Below, piece by piece: positions 8,821 through 18,235 of a stretch of 64,000 nucleotides of DNA. Source of the DNA: Nonomuraea soli. Lineage in GTDB: Bacteria > Actinomycetota > Actinomycetes > Streptosporangiales > Streptosporangiaceae. Within the stretch, counting starts at the first letter, position 1. Every line of letters begins with the position of its first letter. The notes beneath the pieces are model-generated. The model was not told the origin of the DNA and made no database searches. It saw only the letters and a list, made by a program, of their open reading frames with translations. The stretch is from assembly GCF_013761175.1 (NCBI RefSeq), contig NZ_JACDUR010000002.1, positions 750,816-814,815 of the forward strand. Reading direction: 5' to 3'. The translations under genes were made by a program, and so were the position numbers.

Positions 8821-9349
8821 GCGCACCCGTCGCCGCCACCTGCAGGGCCGGATCGAACAGCAACTCCAGCACCGGCAGTCCGAACACGCCCACCCGCGCC
8901 CCGATCGCGAACGACCTGGTCACCAGCGCCACCAGCACCAGCGCCACCAGCGCCAGGGCGAACGCCGCCGGGCTGATCACCGCCATGCCGCCCGCGAACG
9001 TCAGCACCGACCTGCCGCCCCTGAACCGCGCGAACACCGGCCACGCGTGCCCGATCATGGCCGCCGCGACCGCCGCGTACAGGGACGGCAGGCGCGGCCC
9101 GTCCGTCAGGGCGCAGATCAGCAGCGCGGCCAGGCCCGCCGCGGTGCCCTTGAGCAGGTCACCCGCGAACACCGGTACGGCGGCCCGCCACCCCAGCTGC
9201 TCCTTCATGTTCCAGAAGCCGGGATTGCGATCACCCACCCCGCGCGGATCGAACCCATGGCTCCGCGCCACCAGCACCGCGACCGGCACGGAACCGAGGA
9301 GGTAGCCGACGATGACCGAGGCGACGACCGGCATGACTTCGGAGAACAT
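8765..9349 (-). CDS. plsY: PlsY-like glycerol-3-phosphate acyltransferase
   Basis: A 194-residue polytopic membrane protein of the PlsY family. Visible are GYLLGSVPVAVLVAR, the DPRGVGDRNPGFWN loop, GDLLKG, and GHAWPVFARFRGGRSVLTF. The last block is divergent from the common GGKGVAT form. The ATG at 9349 is preceded by GGTGGAAGGACGCG, a good ribosome binding site. The family moves acyl groups from acyl phosphate to the sn-1 hydroxyl of glycerol-3-phosphate. With plsX inside the adjacent carotenoid operon this makes a complete acyl phosphate route next to pigment genes. The 5' end overlaps the divergent crtA-like gene by 38 bases, and the 3' end overlaps the glycosyltransferase gene by 56. Confidence 0.82.
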   Translation of the reverse strand: MFSEVMPVVASVIVGYLLGSVPVAVLVARSHGFDPRGVGDRNPGFWNMKEQLGWRAAVPVFAGDLLKGTAAGLAALLICALTDGPRLPSLYAAVAAAMIGHAWPVFARFRGGRSVLTFAGGMAVISPAAFALALVALVLVALVTRSFAIGARVGVFGLPVLELLFDPALQVAATGALMCLIGLRFGQAALADRG

Positions 9350-10043
9350 CGCGTCCTTCCACCTCATCAGGTACGGCACCGCACGCGCGATGCGCTACAT
9401 GGCCTTCGACCGCCCGGTGCTGCGGGCGACGGCCGGGCTGGCGTTCTGGCGGCTGATGGGCACCGGCCGCGGCCGGGCCATGTCGCTCGGGGCGGACCTG
9501 CGCCGGTGGGCGCTGTTCGCGGTGTGGAGACGCGAGGCCGACCTGGAGTCCTTCCTCGCCTCCTCGCCCGTCAGCGCGCGATGGCGCCGCGAGGCCGAGG
9601 AGAGCTGGCACGTACGGCTGGCGCCGATCGTGTCGCGCGGCGGCTGGGGCGGCGTCGACCCGCTGCCGGGCCCGCACGCGCACCCGGCGGGCGAGCCGGG
9701 GGGACCGGTCGCCGTGCTCACCCGCGCCTCCATCAGGCCGTCGCGGCTGGTCGCCTTCTACCGGGCGGTGCCGGACGTCGACCGGCTCCTGGCCCACCAG
9801 CACGACTGCCTCGCCTCCGTCGGCGTGGGGGAGTGGCCGCTCGCCCGGCAGGCCACCTTCTCGCTGTGGCGCGACGCCGGCGCGGTGCGCCGCTTCGCCT
9901 ACGCCCAGGGGGAGCACACCCGCGTCATCGAGCGGGTGCGCGCCGAACGCTGGTACAGCGAGGAACTGTTCGCCCGCTTCCGGCCCCTCGCCGTCGAAGG
10001 CACCTGGAACGGGCACGATCCCCTGAAGGGGACGCTCGACTGA
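9312..10043 (+). CDS. CrtA-like (spheroidene monooxygenase family) protein
   Basis: A 243-residue protein matching the CrtA family in length and blocks: SFHLIRYGTARAMRYMAFDR, FWRLMGTGRGRAMSLGADLRRWALFAVW, and the C-terminal WYSEELFARFRPL. CrtA oxidises C2 of acyclic 1-methoxy/hydroxy carotenoids to a ketone using oxygen. That fits a cluster that also encodes CruF and CrtD-like enzymes. The ATG at 9312 follows GAGGAGGT with eight-base spacing, a strong site that fixes the start. An ATG at 9333 is possible but has no such site. The gene is divergent from, and overlaps, plsY. Confidence 0.78.
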   Translation: MTEATTGMTSENIASFHLIRYGTARAMRYMAFDRPVLRATAGLAFWRLMGTGRGRAMSLGADLRRWALFAVWRREADLESFLASSPVSARWRREAEESWHVRLAPIVSRGGWGGVDPLPGPHAHPAGEPGGPVAVLTRASIRPSRLVAFYRAVPDVDRLLAHQHDCLASVGVGEWPLARQATFSLWRDAGAVRRFAYAQGEHTRVIERVRAERWYSEELFARFRPLAVEGTWNGHDPLKGTLD

Positions 10044-10066
10044 CACGGGCCGCGTGCCGTACCCAC

Positions 10067-10519
10067 TCATGTGACCGTGATCAGCTGGACGAGCTGCCGC
10101 CGGAAGCCCTCGTAGTCGTCGACCACGCCCAGCAGCCGGTCGGACCCGCGCTCGGCCTCCCACACCATCGCCAGCACCTCGGCCCCCGCCGGCGTGATGT
10201 CCACCCGCGTCCGCCGCCGGTCCTGCTCGTCGGGGCGCCTGCCGACGTAGCCCGCGCGGCTCAGATGCCTCACGGTGCGGCTCATGGTCTGGTCGGTGAC
10301 CCGGCACAACACGGCAAGCTCGCGCTGCGTGCGCGGCCACTCGCGCAGATGGTGCAACGCGATCAGCCCGGCATGCGTCAGCCCGTGCGTGGCCAGGAAG
10401 GCGTGATAGCGGGCCTCCACCACACGCGCCGCCACCGACAGCAGACGCCCCGTGGGCCACGATCGGATGTCGGCCTCCCTGGGATCGACGGTGCCGACGC
10501 GCTCATCCGACATGCCCAT
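10067..10519 (-). CDS. MarR family transcriptional regulator
   Basis: A 150-residue winged-helix regulator. The DNA-binding part is visible in QRELAVLCRVTDQTMSRTVRHLSRAGYV, followed by the wing RRPDEQDRRRTRVDITPAG. MarR dimers usually bind palindromes near their own genes and release on ligand binding. It is convergent with the crtA-like gene, with 23 bases between the stops, so it closes the carotenoid region. Control of the carotenoid genes is plausible but rests on position only. A second ATG two codons downstream is an alternative start. Confidence 0.85.
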   Translation of the reverse strand: MGMSDERVGTVDPREADIRSWPTGRLLSVAARVVEARYHAFLATHGLTHAGLIALHHLREWPRTQRELAVLCRVTDQTMSRTVRHLSRAGYVGRRPDEQDRRRTRVDITPAGAEVLAMVWEAERGSDRLLGVVDDYEGFRRQLVQLITVT

Positions 10520-10752
10520 CCCACCAGCCTAGCCGGGACACCGGTTCTCCCCTCCGCCTCACCATCCCTCTCCTGGGCTCTTTCGTGGCGCCGGCCCTGG
10601 CGGATGCATCCGGCGCCGCCCCACCGCCGCGTGAATGTTTCCTTGACCTCCGCAACCGAGGCTTTGACGAGGAAGAACGGCGAGGCTACCTGGAGATGGC
10701 CCGCGATGACCCAGGCTGGAAGGCCACAACCCCTGAAGTGGAAAGGTCGATC

Positions 10753-11373
10753 ATGTGTGCTGCCGGACCCGCGCCATCAGCCGACGACACGGACCTGAGT
10801 CCTGTCGTCGAGGTGGCGACCCGTCTGTTCGCAGAACTCGGCTACGACTCCACCAGCACCCAGATCCTGGCCGACGCCACCGGGATGGACACCCAGACCC
10901 TCACACGAAGAACCGGCGGCCGGCGCGAGCTGTACCGGATGGTCATGCGGCAGGCCTTCCAGTCCGAGCAGGCCATGGTGGCCCGGGTCGCCGCCACGGC
11001 CGGTGAGGACGGTCTGGACCCGCACGCCGCCGTCGACGCCTACCTCGACTTCTACGCCGAACACCCCCTCATCCTGTCGTTGTGGATGCACCGCTGGATG
11101 GGGGACGCGGCCGACGTGGGCGAGCTGGAGGCGGAGTACGTGGAACCCCAGGTCGCCGTCATCGCCGGGCTGAGCGCCGAGATGGTGCCGCCGGACGTGA
11201 ACGTGGAATACCTGGTGCGGACGGTCGTGTGGTGCGTGTTCGGCTTCCTCACCGGCGGCATGTCGGTCAACGGCCGCCACTCGCCCAGCACCGGCGGGCA
11301 GCCGCCCGCCCAGCTGGAGGAGTTCCGCCGGCACCTGCACACGCTGATCGACCGCATGCTCGCACCCCGCTGA
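10753..11373 (+). CDS. TetR family transcriptional regulator
   Basis: A 206-residue protein. The N-terminal helix-turn-helix region reads VATRLFAELGYDSTSTQILADATGMDTQTLTRR with RELYRMVM following, the TetR layout. The recognition helix is unusual (MDTQTLTRRTGG in place of the common STGTLYHHFGSK). The C-terminal ligand domain ends with a conserved-looking WCVFGFLTGGMS helix. The ATG at 10753 has GAAAGG just upstream. The frame stays open for another 57 codons to 10585, but that part has weaker GC bias and no ribosome binding site, so I exclude it. Target genes are unknown. Confidence 0.78.
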   Translation: MCAAGPAPSADDTDLSPVVEVATRLFAELGYDSTSTQILADATGMDTQTLTRRTGGRRELYRMVMRQAFQSEQAMVARVAATAGEDGLDPHAAVDAYLDFYAEHPLILSLWMHRWMGDAADVGELEAEYVEPQVAVIAGLSAEMVPPDVNVEYLVRTVVWCVFGFLTGGMSVNGRHSPSTGGQPPAQLEEFRRHLHTLIDRMLAPR

Positions 11374-11489
11374 CCTGCCCGCTCGTCGCTTGGGTGTGGT
11401 GTCATGCCGTTCTCCTTCATGGTCCTTTCATGGCACGAGGCGTCGGCACTGGACAAGGGCGTTCGCCGGCGATGCCAGAATGTGACGCG

Positions 11490-12377
11490 ATGCCATCCGA
11501 TTCCCTGACCCGGGCGACCGCCTCCCTTCGCGGCCTGGCCGTGGGCGATGCCCTGGGGTCGCAGTTCTTCGTCCCCGGCCACCTCCCGCACCTGGCCGCA
11601 CGCACCCTGCCGCCCGCCCCGTGGCAGTGGACCGACGACACCGAGATGGCCTGTTCCGTCCACCGCGTCCTGCTGGATCACGGCGGCGTCGACCAGGACG
11701 CGCTCGCGGCCGCTTTCGCGGCGCATCACGACTTCGACCGGGGGTACGGCCCCGCCACGGGGCGGATGCTGCGCCAGATCCGTCAGGAAGAGGGCGACTG
11801 GCGGGTCCTGGCGGCGGAGCTGTTCGACGGGCGCGGCTCGTGGGGCAACGGTGCGGCGATGCGTGTCGCCCCGCTGGGAGCCTGGTTCGCGGGTGACGTG
11901 ACGCTGGCCGTACGGCAGGCCGAGTTGTCGGCCCTGGTGACGCACACCCATCCGGAGGCCGTCGCCGGAGCCGTGGCCGTCGCGGTGGCGGCGGCGGTGG
12001 CGAGCGCGCGGGGCGAGGTGTCGCCCGGCGCGTTCCTGGACGAGGTGCTCGCGCACACCCCCGCGAGCCTGGTCCGCGACGGCGGGCAGGAGGCGCGCCG
12101 CCTGCTCACGGTGCGCGATCCGGTCGTGGCCGCCCGCGCGCTGGGCAACGGCCGGCAGGTGTCGGCGCAGGACACGGTGCCGTTCACGCTGTGGGCGGCG
12201 GCCTGCCATCTGGACGACTTCGAGCGTGCCTTCTGGGCGACCGCGAGTGCCGGGGGCGACGTCGACACCACCTGCGCCATCGTGGGCGGCATCCTCGGCG
12301 CCCGGGTCGGGCCGCCCCGGCACTGGCTGGAGTCGTGCGAGCCGTTGCCGGGCTGGGCCGGGGCCTCGGGCGCGTAA
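11490..12377 (+). CDS. ADP-ribosylglycohydrolase family protein
   Basis: A 295-residue protein with the metal-binding signatures of the DraG/ADP-ribosylglycohydrolase family: RGLAVGDALGSQF at the start, TDDTEM near residue 48, GSWGNGAAMR, and SAGGDVDTTCAIVGGILGA near the C-terminus. These coordinate two magnesium ions that hydrolyse ADP-ribose bonds on proteins or small molecules. The natural substrate cannot be read from sequence. An ATG six codons upstream (11472) is an alternative start; neither has a strong ribosome binding site. It appears to be a single-gene unit. Confidence 0.88.
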   Translation: MPSDSLTRATASLRGLAVGDALGSQFFVPGHLPHLAARTLPPAPWQWTDDTEMACSVHRVLLDHGGVDQDALAAAFAAHHDFDRGYGPATGRMLRQIRQEEGDWRVLAAELFDGRGSWGNGAAMRVAPLGAWFAGDVTLAVRQAELSALVTHTHPEAVAGAVAVAVAAAVASARGEVSPGAFLDEVLAHTPASLVRDGGQEARRLLTVRDPVVAARALGNGRQVSAQDTVPFTLWAAACHLDDFERAFWATASAGGDVDTTCAIVGGILGARVGPPRHWLESCEPLPGWAGASGA

Positions 12378-12485
12378 CCGCCGGCTCCCCGGGCTCTCCG
12401 AGGGCGGATGAATGCGCCATATTCTCAACTAATTCTCATTTACCGGCTATTGGTGAACTTTGAACCGTCTTCGTACGCTGGGGCG

Positions 12486-13295
12486 ATGGAGCGCGCGCCA
12501 GACGTGCCCGCCGAGGCGGTGCCGCCCCGGCGATCAGCCGCAGCGGCCGGAGTCCCCCGCCCGCTGCTGGTGACACTCGTCGTGGTCGTGGCGGCCCTGG
12601 CGGTGGTGGTCGCGATGCTCACCTACCGGCTCGGCGCCGTCTCCGACACGCTCGGCGCCGCGACCGCGTCACCGTCGCCCACCGAGACACCGCCGCCGAC
12701 CGTGCCGGAGATCTTCCAGGCGGTCGGCCCCTCCGTGGTCGTCATCAGCGCGGGCGACTCCATCGGAGCGGGCGTGGTCGCCGCCGACGACGGCACGATC
12801 CTCACCGCCGACCACGTCATCGCCGGCGAGAAGGACATCACCGTGACGTTCGCCGACGGCACCAAGGCCCGCGCCAAGGTCACCGCCTCGAACCCGGCTC
12901 AGGACATCGCCACGCTCCTGCCCGCCGAACTGCCCGAGATCCTGGTGCCCGCCGTCCTGGGCGGCAGCGCCGACGTGGGCAGCTCCGTGGTCGCCATCGG
13001 CAACCCCCTCGGACTGACCTACAGCGTCTCCACCGGCGTCATCTCCGGCCTGGACCGCAGCACCGACATCAAGAACAGGGGAGTGGCCGGGCTCATCCAG
13101 TTCGACGCCTCGGTCAACCCCGGCAGCTCGGGCGGCCCGCTCCTCAACGAGCAGGGCCTGGTCATCGGCATCGTCGTGTCGATCGCCGACCCGGGCAAGG
13201 ACCAGGCGTTCGCCGGCATCGCCTTCGCGGTGCCGATCGGCGCGGCGCTCGGCGGCACCGACGGCGAAGGCCCGGGAAGCAGCGGGCGCATATGA
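12486..13295 (+). CDS. Membrane-anchored HtrA-like (S1C) serine protease without PDZ
   Basis: A 269-residue trypsin-fold protease with one N-terminal membrane anchor (about residues 22-45) and a Pro/Thr-rich linker. The catalytic triad is visible as His in LTADHVI, Asp in AQDIATL and Ser in NPGSSGGPL. No PDZ domain follows, so it is short compared with full HtrA/DegP. It probably faces outside the membrane and handles damaged or signalling proteins. The start at 12486 avoids an upstream AT-rich run that lacks coding bias. The MoxR gene follows within 15 bases, so co-transcription is likely. Confidence 0.85.
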   Translation: MERAPDVPAEAVPPRRSAAAAGVPRPLLVTLVVVVAALAVVVAMLTYRLGAVSDTLGAATASPSPTETPPPTVPEIFQAVGPSVVVISAGDSIGAGVVAADDGTILTADHVIAGEKDITVTFADGTKARAKVTASNPAQDIATLLPAELPEILVPAVLGGSADVGSSVVAIGNPLGLTYSVSTGVISGLDRSTDIKNRGVAGLIQFDASVNPGSSGGPLLNEQGLVIGIVVSIADPGKDQAFAGIAFAVPIGAALGGTDGEGPGSSGRI

Positions 13296-13309
13296 AGGAA
13301 GGAACGCTT

Positions 13310-14275
<966 letters not shown>

Positions 14276-14279
14276 GCCG

Positions 14280-15173
14280 ATGGCAGCCACCCCCGAGAAA
14301 CTCCTCCTCCACCTGGAGTGGAAGGTCATCCGCCGGCTCGACGGCCAGATCCAGGGCGCGCACCGGACCCTGCGCCGCGGATCCGGGCTGGACCTGGCCG
14401 GGCTGCGGGCCTACGGTCACGGCGACGACGCCCGCCACATCGACTGGAACGTGACCGCACGCCTCGACGAGCCGCAGATCCGCGTCTTCCACGAGGACCG
14501 CGAGCTGACGGTCTGGCTCGTCCTCGACCGGTCGGCGTCGATGACGGCGGGCCGGCCGGGGCGGGGCAAGCACGAGGTGCTGGCCGAGCTCGCGATCGTC
14601 CTGGCCCGGCTGTTCAGCAGGGGAGGCGACCGGGTCGGCGCGCTGCTCTACGACAACGCGGGCAGCACGCCGCTGCGTGTGGTGCCACCGGGAGGCGGGC
14701 GGCGCCACGTGCTGCGCATCGGAGCCGAGCTGCAGCGCACCGAGCACGCACGCGGCGGGCCCACCACGGACCTGGCCGCCATGCTCGACGCGGCAGGACG
14801 CCTCGCCCGCCGCCGCAGCCTCGTCCTCGTGCTGTCCGACTTCATCGGCGAGGGCGCGTGGGAGCGGGCGCTGCTGCGCCTGGCCAGACGGCACGAGGTG
14901 GTCGCGCTGCGGATCGCCGACAGCGCCGACGACGTGCTGCCGGCCGCGGGGCTCATCGTGGTCGAGGACACCGAGACCGGCGAGCAGCTGGTCGTCGACT
15001 CGGGCGACGAGCTGTTCCGCGTCAGGTTCCGCGAGGCGGTCGACGCGCGTGACCACCGCCTGGAGTACGGCATGCGGCAGGCGGGGGTGCCGCTCCACCG
15101 CATCGACACCGGCAGGGACCTGGCGGAGGCGCTCGTGGAACTCGTCACCCGCACCCGGGACCGGTCGTTGTGA
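14280..15173 (+). CDS. DUF58 domain protein with VWA-like fold
   Basis: A 297-residue protein with the DUF58 core GLDLAGLRAYGHGDDARHIDW followed by a VWA-like segment with VLDRSASM (a MIDAS-type DxSxS site). It starts four bases after the moxR stop. DUF58 proteins regularly accompany MoxR and are thought to be substrates or partners in assembling cell-surface or metal-dependent complexes. The last bases of the gene are duplicated downstream (see the repeat at 15155-15256). Confidence 0.88.
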   Translation: MAATPEKLLLHLEWKVIRRLDGQIQGAHRTLRRGSGLDLAGLRAYGHGDDARHIDWNVTARLDEPQIRVFHEDRELTVWLVLDRSASMTAGRPGRGKHEVLAELAIVLARLFSRGGDRVGALLYDNAGSTPLRVVPPGGGRRHVLRIGAELQRTEHARGGPTTDLAAMLDAAGRLARRRSLVLVLSDFIGEGAWERALLRLARRHEVVALRIADSADDVLPAAGLIVVEDTETGEQLVVDSGDELFRVRFREAVDARDHRLEYGMRQAGVPLHRIDTGRDLAEALVELVTRTRDRSL

Positions 15174-15256
15174 CCGCGTCCACACGGCCGCATCTGGGAC
15201 CGGCCGCGATGATAGTGCCGACGCGACCGAGTCCGGGACCGGTCGTTGTGACCGCG
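15155..15256 (+). repeat. 24-base direct repeat flanking the DUF58 stop codon
   Basis: The sequence CCGGGACCGGTCGTTGTGAC plus CGCG occurs at 15155-15178, covering the end of the DUF58 gene and its TGA, and again identically at 15233-15256 in the spacer before the next gene. A partial third copy (GGGACCGGCCG) lies between them. This looks like a small local duplication of the gene end. No other feature is evident in the 109-base spacer. Confidence 0.85.
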
Positions 15257-15282
15257 CCGACGGGGCGGACGAAGGGGGTCGC

Positions 15283-16239
15283 ATGACCTTCGACACGCCC
15301 GTGCTGCTCGTCGCCGGGCTGCTCCTGGTGGCCGCGCTGGCCGTCGCCGCCGTGCGGTTCGCCAGGCGGCGGGCGGCGCTGCTGGCCGAGGCGGGCGTGG
15401 CCGCGCGGGGAGCCGGGTCGGCAGGGTCCGGGGTGTGGCTGACGCTGGCGGGACTGGCCTTGCTCGCGGTCGCCGCCTCAGGACCCGCCGCCCTCATCCC
15501 GGTGCCGCGCGCCGCCGGAGTCGTCATCCTGGCCGTCGATGTGTCGGGCAGCATGGGCGCCACCGACATCGCCCCCTCCCGGCTGGCCGCCGCCCAGCAG
15601 GTCGCCCGGTCGTTCATCGAGGACCAGCCGGGCAGCGTCGACATCGGCGTCGTCGCCTTCGAGGAGGGCGCACTCACCACCGCCCGCCCCGACGCCGACC
15701 ACTCCCTCGCGCTGGCCGCGATCGACCGGCTGAAGGTGACCGGCGGCACCTCGCTGGCCGCCGCCATCACCGGCTCGCTCAGCGCCATCACCGGCAAACC
15801 GGTCGCGCTGGCGCGCGGCCAGGAGGACAGCCCTCCCGACCTCGGCTACTGGCCGTCGGCGACGATCGTGATCATCTCGGACGGCCACGACCTGGGCGCC
15901 CGCGCCGACGAGGCGGCCGACCTGGCCGCCAGGGCCGGGGTCCACATCGACACCGTCGGCGTCGGCACCGCGGCGGGAACCTCGGTCAAGGTCGACGGCT
16001 ACCGCCTGCAGACCGCCCTCGACGCCGAGGCCCTGACCGCCGTCGCCAAGGCGACCGGCGGCACCTACCATCCCGCCTCCACGGCGGGCGACCTCGGCTC
16101 CGCCGCCTCGGCGATCGACCTGCGGCTCACCGTCTCCGACGAGCCGATGCCGCTGGCCGGGGCGCTCATCTGCTGCGCGCTCGCGCTGCTCGGCGCGGGC
16201 TCGGCGCTCACCATCCTGCGATCGGGGCGGGTGATCTGA
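15283..16239 (+). CDS. VWA-domain membrane protein (BatA-like)
   Basis: A 318-residue protein with hydrophobic segments at both ends (about 5-25 and 48-66, then near 290-310) enclosing a von Willebrand A domain. The MIDAS motif is AVDVSGSMGATD, with the VTGGTSL and IIISDGHD blocks that complete metal binding. It belongs to the BatA-like group usually found with MoxR and DUF58. The ATG follows GAAGGGGGTCGC. The following gene starts directly after its stop. Confidence 0.87.
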   Translation: MTFDTPVLLVAGLLLVAALAVAAVRFARRRAALLAEAGVAARGAGSAGSGVWLTLAGLALLAVAASGPAALIPVPRAAGVVILAVDVSGSMGATDIAPSRLAAAQQVARSFIEDQPGSVDIGVVAFEEGALTTARPDADHSLALAAIDRLKVTGGTSLAAAITGSLSAITGKPVALARGQEDSPPDLGYWPSATIVIISDGHDLGARADEAADLAARAGVHIDTVGVGTAAGTSVKVDGYRLQTALDAEALTAVAKATGGTYHPASTAGDLGSAASAIDLRLTVSDEPMPLAGALICCALALLGAGSALTILRSGRVI

Positions 16240-17295
16240 ATGTCGCTCTCCTGGCCCTGGGCGCTCGCCGCGCTCCTGGTCCTGCCGCTGATCTTCGCGC
16301 TGCAGTGGTGGTGGCGCCGCCGTCGCCGCCGCGCCGCCGTCAGGGTGACCTCGATCGCGCTGGTCCGTACGGCGCTGCCGGGCCGTACCCGATGGCAGCG
16401 GCGCATCCCCGCCGCACTCCTGGCGGCCGGGCTCGTCGCGCTCGGCGTCGGCGCCGCCCGGCCGCAGGCCACCGTGCCGGTGCCGCTCACCTCGGCGACC
16501 ATCCTGCTCGCCCTCGACGTCTCCGGCTCGATGTGCTCCACCGACGTCGACCCCAACCGGATCACCGCGGCGCGGGAGGCGGCCAAGGAGTTCATCGAGT
16601 CGCAGCGGGGCGGGCCGCGCATCGGGCTCGTCACCTTCGCCGGGACGGCCGGCCTGCTCGTGCCGCCCACCGGCGACACCGACGAGCTGCTGAAGGCGCT
16701 CGACGGCCTGGTCACCTACCGGGGCACCGCGATCGGGCAGGCCATCCTCGCCTCGCTCGACGCCCTCGCCGAGGTGGACCCGTCGATCCCGCCGACCGGC
16801 GCCGATCCCGGCGAAACCGGCCAGGAGGGGCGCGCGAGTGCCGCGATCGTCGTGCTGACCGACGGGCGGAACACCCGCGGTGTCGACCCGATGACGGCCG
16901 CCGAGCAGGCGGCGCTGCGGCGGGTGCGGGTCTTCACGATCGGCTTCGGCACCACCACGCCCGCGCCTGCGGTCTGCGACAGCTCGCAGATCGACGGCGG
17001 GTTCGGCGGGTTCGGCGGACGGGGCGGCTTCGACAGCGGACGGGGCGGCGGGTGGCGCAGCCGGGGCGTGATCGACGAGGCGGCGCTCAAGGAGGTCGCG
17101 GCGACCACGGGCGGCACCTACAGCCGCGCCGAGGACGCCGACCAGCTCCACGACGTGCTCGCCGACCTGCCTGCCACCTTCAGCGTCGTGCACGAGCAAC
17201 GCGACCTGTCGGCCTGGTTCGCCGTGCTCGGCGGCCTGCTCGCGGGCCTGGCCACGGCGCTGTCGCTGTGGTGGAACCGCGCCAGGCGAACCTGA
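16240..17295 (+). CDS. VWA-domain membrane protein (BatA/BatB-like)
   Basis: A 351-residue protein with the same plan as its neighbour: membrane segments near 7-24 and 61-76, an external VWA domain with ALDVSGSMCSTD, and a C-terminal membrane segment near 325-343 followed by basic residues. It contains a glycine-rich loop (GGFGGFGGRGG) around residue 250 not seen in the first copy. Its ATG directly follows the TGA of the previous gene. It is probably the last gene of the moxR-DUF58-VWA-VWA unit. The spacer after it holds a weak 7-bp stem (17303-17309 with 17326-17332) before a convergent gene. Confidence 0.86.
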   Translation: MSLSWPWALAALLVLPLIFALQWWWRRRRRRAAVRVTSIALVRTALPGRTRWQRRIPAALLAAGLVALGVGAARPQATVPVPLTSATILLALDVSGSMCSTDVDPNRITAAREAAKEFIESQRGGPRIGLVTFAGTAGLLVPPTGDTDELLKALDGLVTYRGTAIGQAILASLDALAEVDPSIPPTGADPGETGQEGRASAAIVVLTDGRNTRGVDPMTAAEQAALRRVRVFTIGFGTTTPAPAVCDSSQIDGGFGGFGGRGGFDSGRGGGWRSRGVIDEAALKEVAATTGGTYSRAEDADQLHDVLADLPATFSVVHEQRDLSAWFAVLGGLLAGLATALSLWWNRARRT

Positions 17296-17370
17296 CCGGC
17301 AGGCGCCACTGGCTGACCGGACCACGTGGCGCGCCCGCCCTGCGGCGGTCTGGTCGGCTGGGGGGCGCGT

Positions 17371-17991
17371 TCAGCGGGGCGTGCCGTACCAGCGCCACTC
17401 GGTACGGCGGGGCCGTCCCGGCTGGTCGATGCGGCCGGTCGCCCACAGCAGGCTCGGCCACGGCGCCTCGACGACGGCGACGTCGGGGAACAGCCGTGCC
17501 AGGGCCCGCCCGCTCAGATCCTGCGGCCCCTCCCACTCCAGCCCCAGCCCCTCGGCGATGTCGTGCGTGTGCACGAGCGTCTCCACGACGCCCATCGCGG
17601 CGAACCCCTCAGGATCGGACGCGCCGAACACGTGCGGCGCCAGGGTGCCGGGCGCGGCGGCGTCGACGGCCAGCGCCAGCAGCCCGCCGCACGCCTCGAC
17701 GACGGTCAGCAGCCCCTCAGGCCCCGCCGCCGCGTCACCGAACACCACGTTGCCCGGCCCGTCCGGCCGGTCCCGGGTGATCCGCAACGGCACCCTGGGC
17801 ACGGCCATCGGCTGTGCGAGGCCGAAGCGCAGGGCGTAGGTCAGCAGGTCGTCGGCCAGGTGTTCGAGGGTCTCCCGGCACGTCCACTCCAGGGTGCCCG
17901 CGGGCGCGCTCCACCGGTCGGCGGGGACGCCGGTGAGAACCTTCACGCTCAGGGCGACGGCAAGGCGCACGTCGGCGCCGCTCGACGGCAT
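17371..17991 (-). CDS. DinB/MDMPI-fold protein (mycothiol-dependent type)
   Basis: A 206-residue protein resembling actinobacterial members of the mycothiol-dependent maleylpyruvate isomerase N-terminal domain superfamily. Potential metal ligands are spaced as in the family: HLADDLLTYALRF near residue 46, and LVHTHDIAEGLGL near residue 140. The first helix contains WSAPAGTLEWTCRETLEHL, a typical opening. Family members are zinc enzymes using mycothiol or bacillithiol, but most paralogues have no assigned reaction. It is transcribed alone toward the VWA genes. Confidence 0.75.
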   Translation of the reverse strand: MPSSGADVRLAVALSVKVLTGVPADRWSAPAGTLEWTCRETLEHLADDLLTYALRFGLAQPMAVPRVPLRITRDRPDGPGNVVFGDAAAGPEGLLTVVEACGGLLALAVDAAAPGTLAPHVFGASDPEGFAAMGVVETLVHTHDIAEGLGLEWEGPQDLSGRALARLFPDVAVVEAPWPSLLWATGRIDQPGRPRRTEWRWYGTPR

Positions 17992-18036
17992 GCGCCCACC
18001 CTAGCCCCCACCAGGGGAAGGCCTGGTTGTCCGCTC

Positions 18037-18065
18037 TTGAGAAAGGCTTTTCGTACGCGTATGAT
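18037..18065 (+). promoter_or_regulatory. Predicted sigma70-type promoter upstream of the LuxR regulator
   Basis: TTGAGA at 18037-18042 and TATGAT at 18060-18065 are separated by 17 bases, close to consensus. The spacer and -10 overlap a 15-base sequence, TTTTCGTACGCGTAT (18048-18062), that recurs exactly at 46751-46765. The promoter lies about 170 bases before the regulator start codon. The leader in between contains no other gene that I can support. Confidence 0.5.
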
Positions 18066-18235
18066 TCATGCAAGCGCCTATGTCAGTAAGTATGAGTAAG
18101 TGGCTCCCCCCTTGTGCCGGTGCGCAAATCAACATAGGAAGCAGGGTGATCGCCACATCATTTCTTCATGGTCAGCGAGTCGCACACTGCGACCCATTGT
18201 GCGGTCCTACTGAGATGAATAATGGGAGGCTTCAA

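Noticed and set aside
10585..10752. N-terminal extension of the TetR regulator
   Set aside because: No ribosome binding site, weaker third-position GC, and residues that do not fit the family. The start at 10753 has a good site.
12408..12485. Longer start for the HtrA-like protease
   Set aside because: The extra residues come from an AT-rich segment that looks like promoter sequence. The family N-terminus and membrane anchor follow the ATG at 12486.
17303..17332. Hairpin between the second VWA gene and the DinB-like gene
   Set aside because: Only a 7-base stem with a 16-base loop, too weak to call a terminator on its own.
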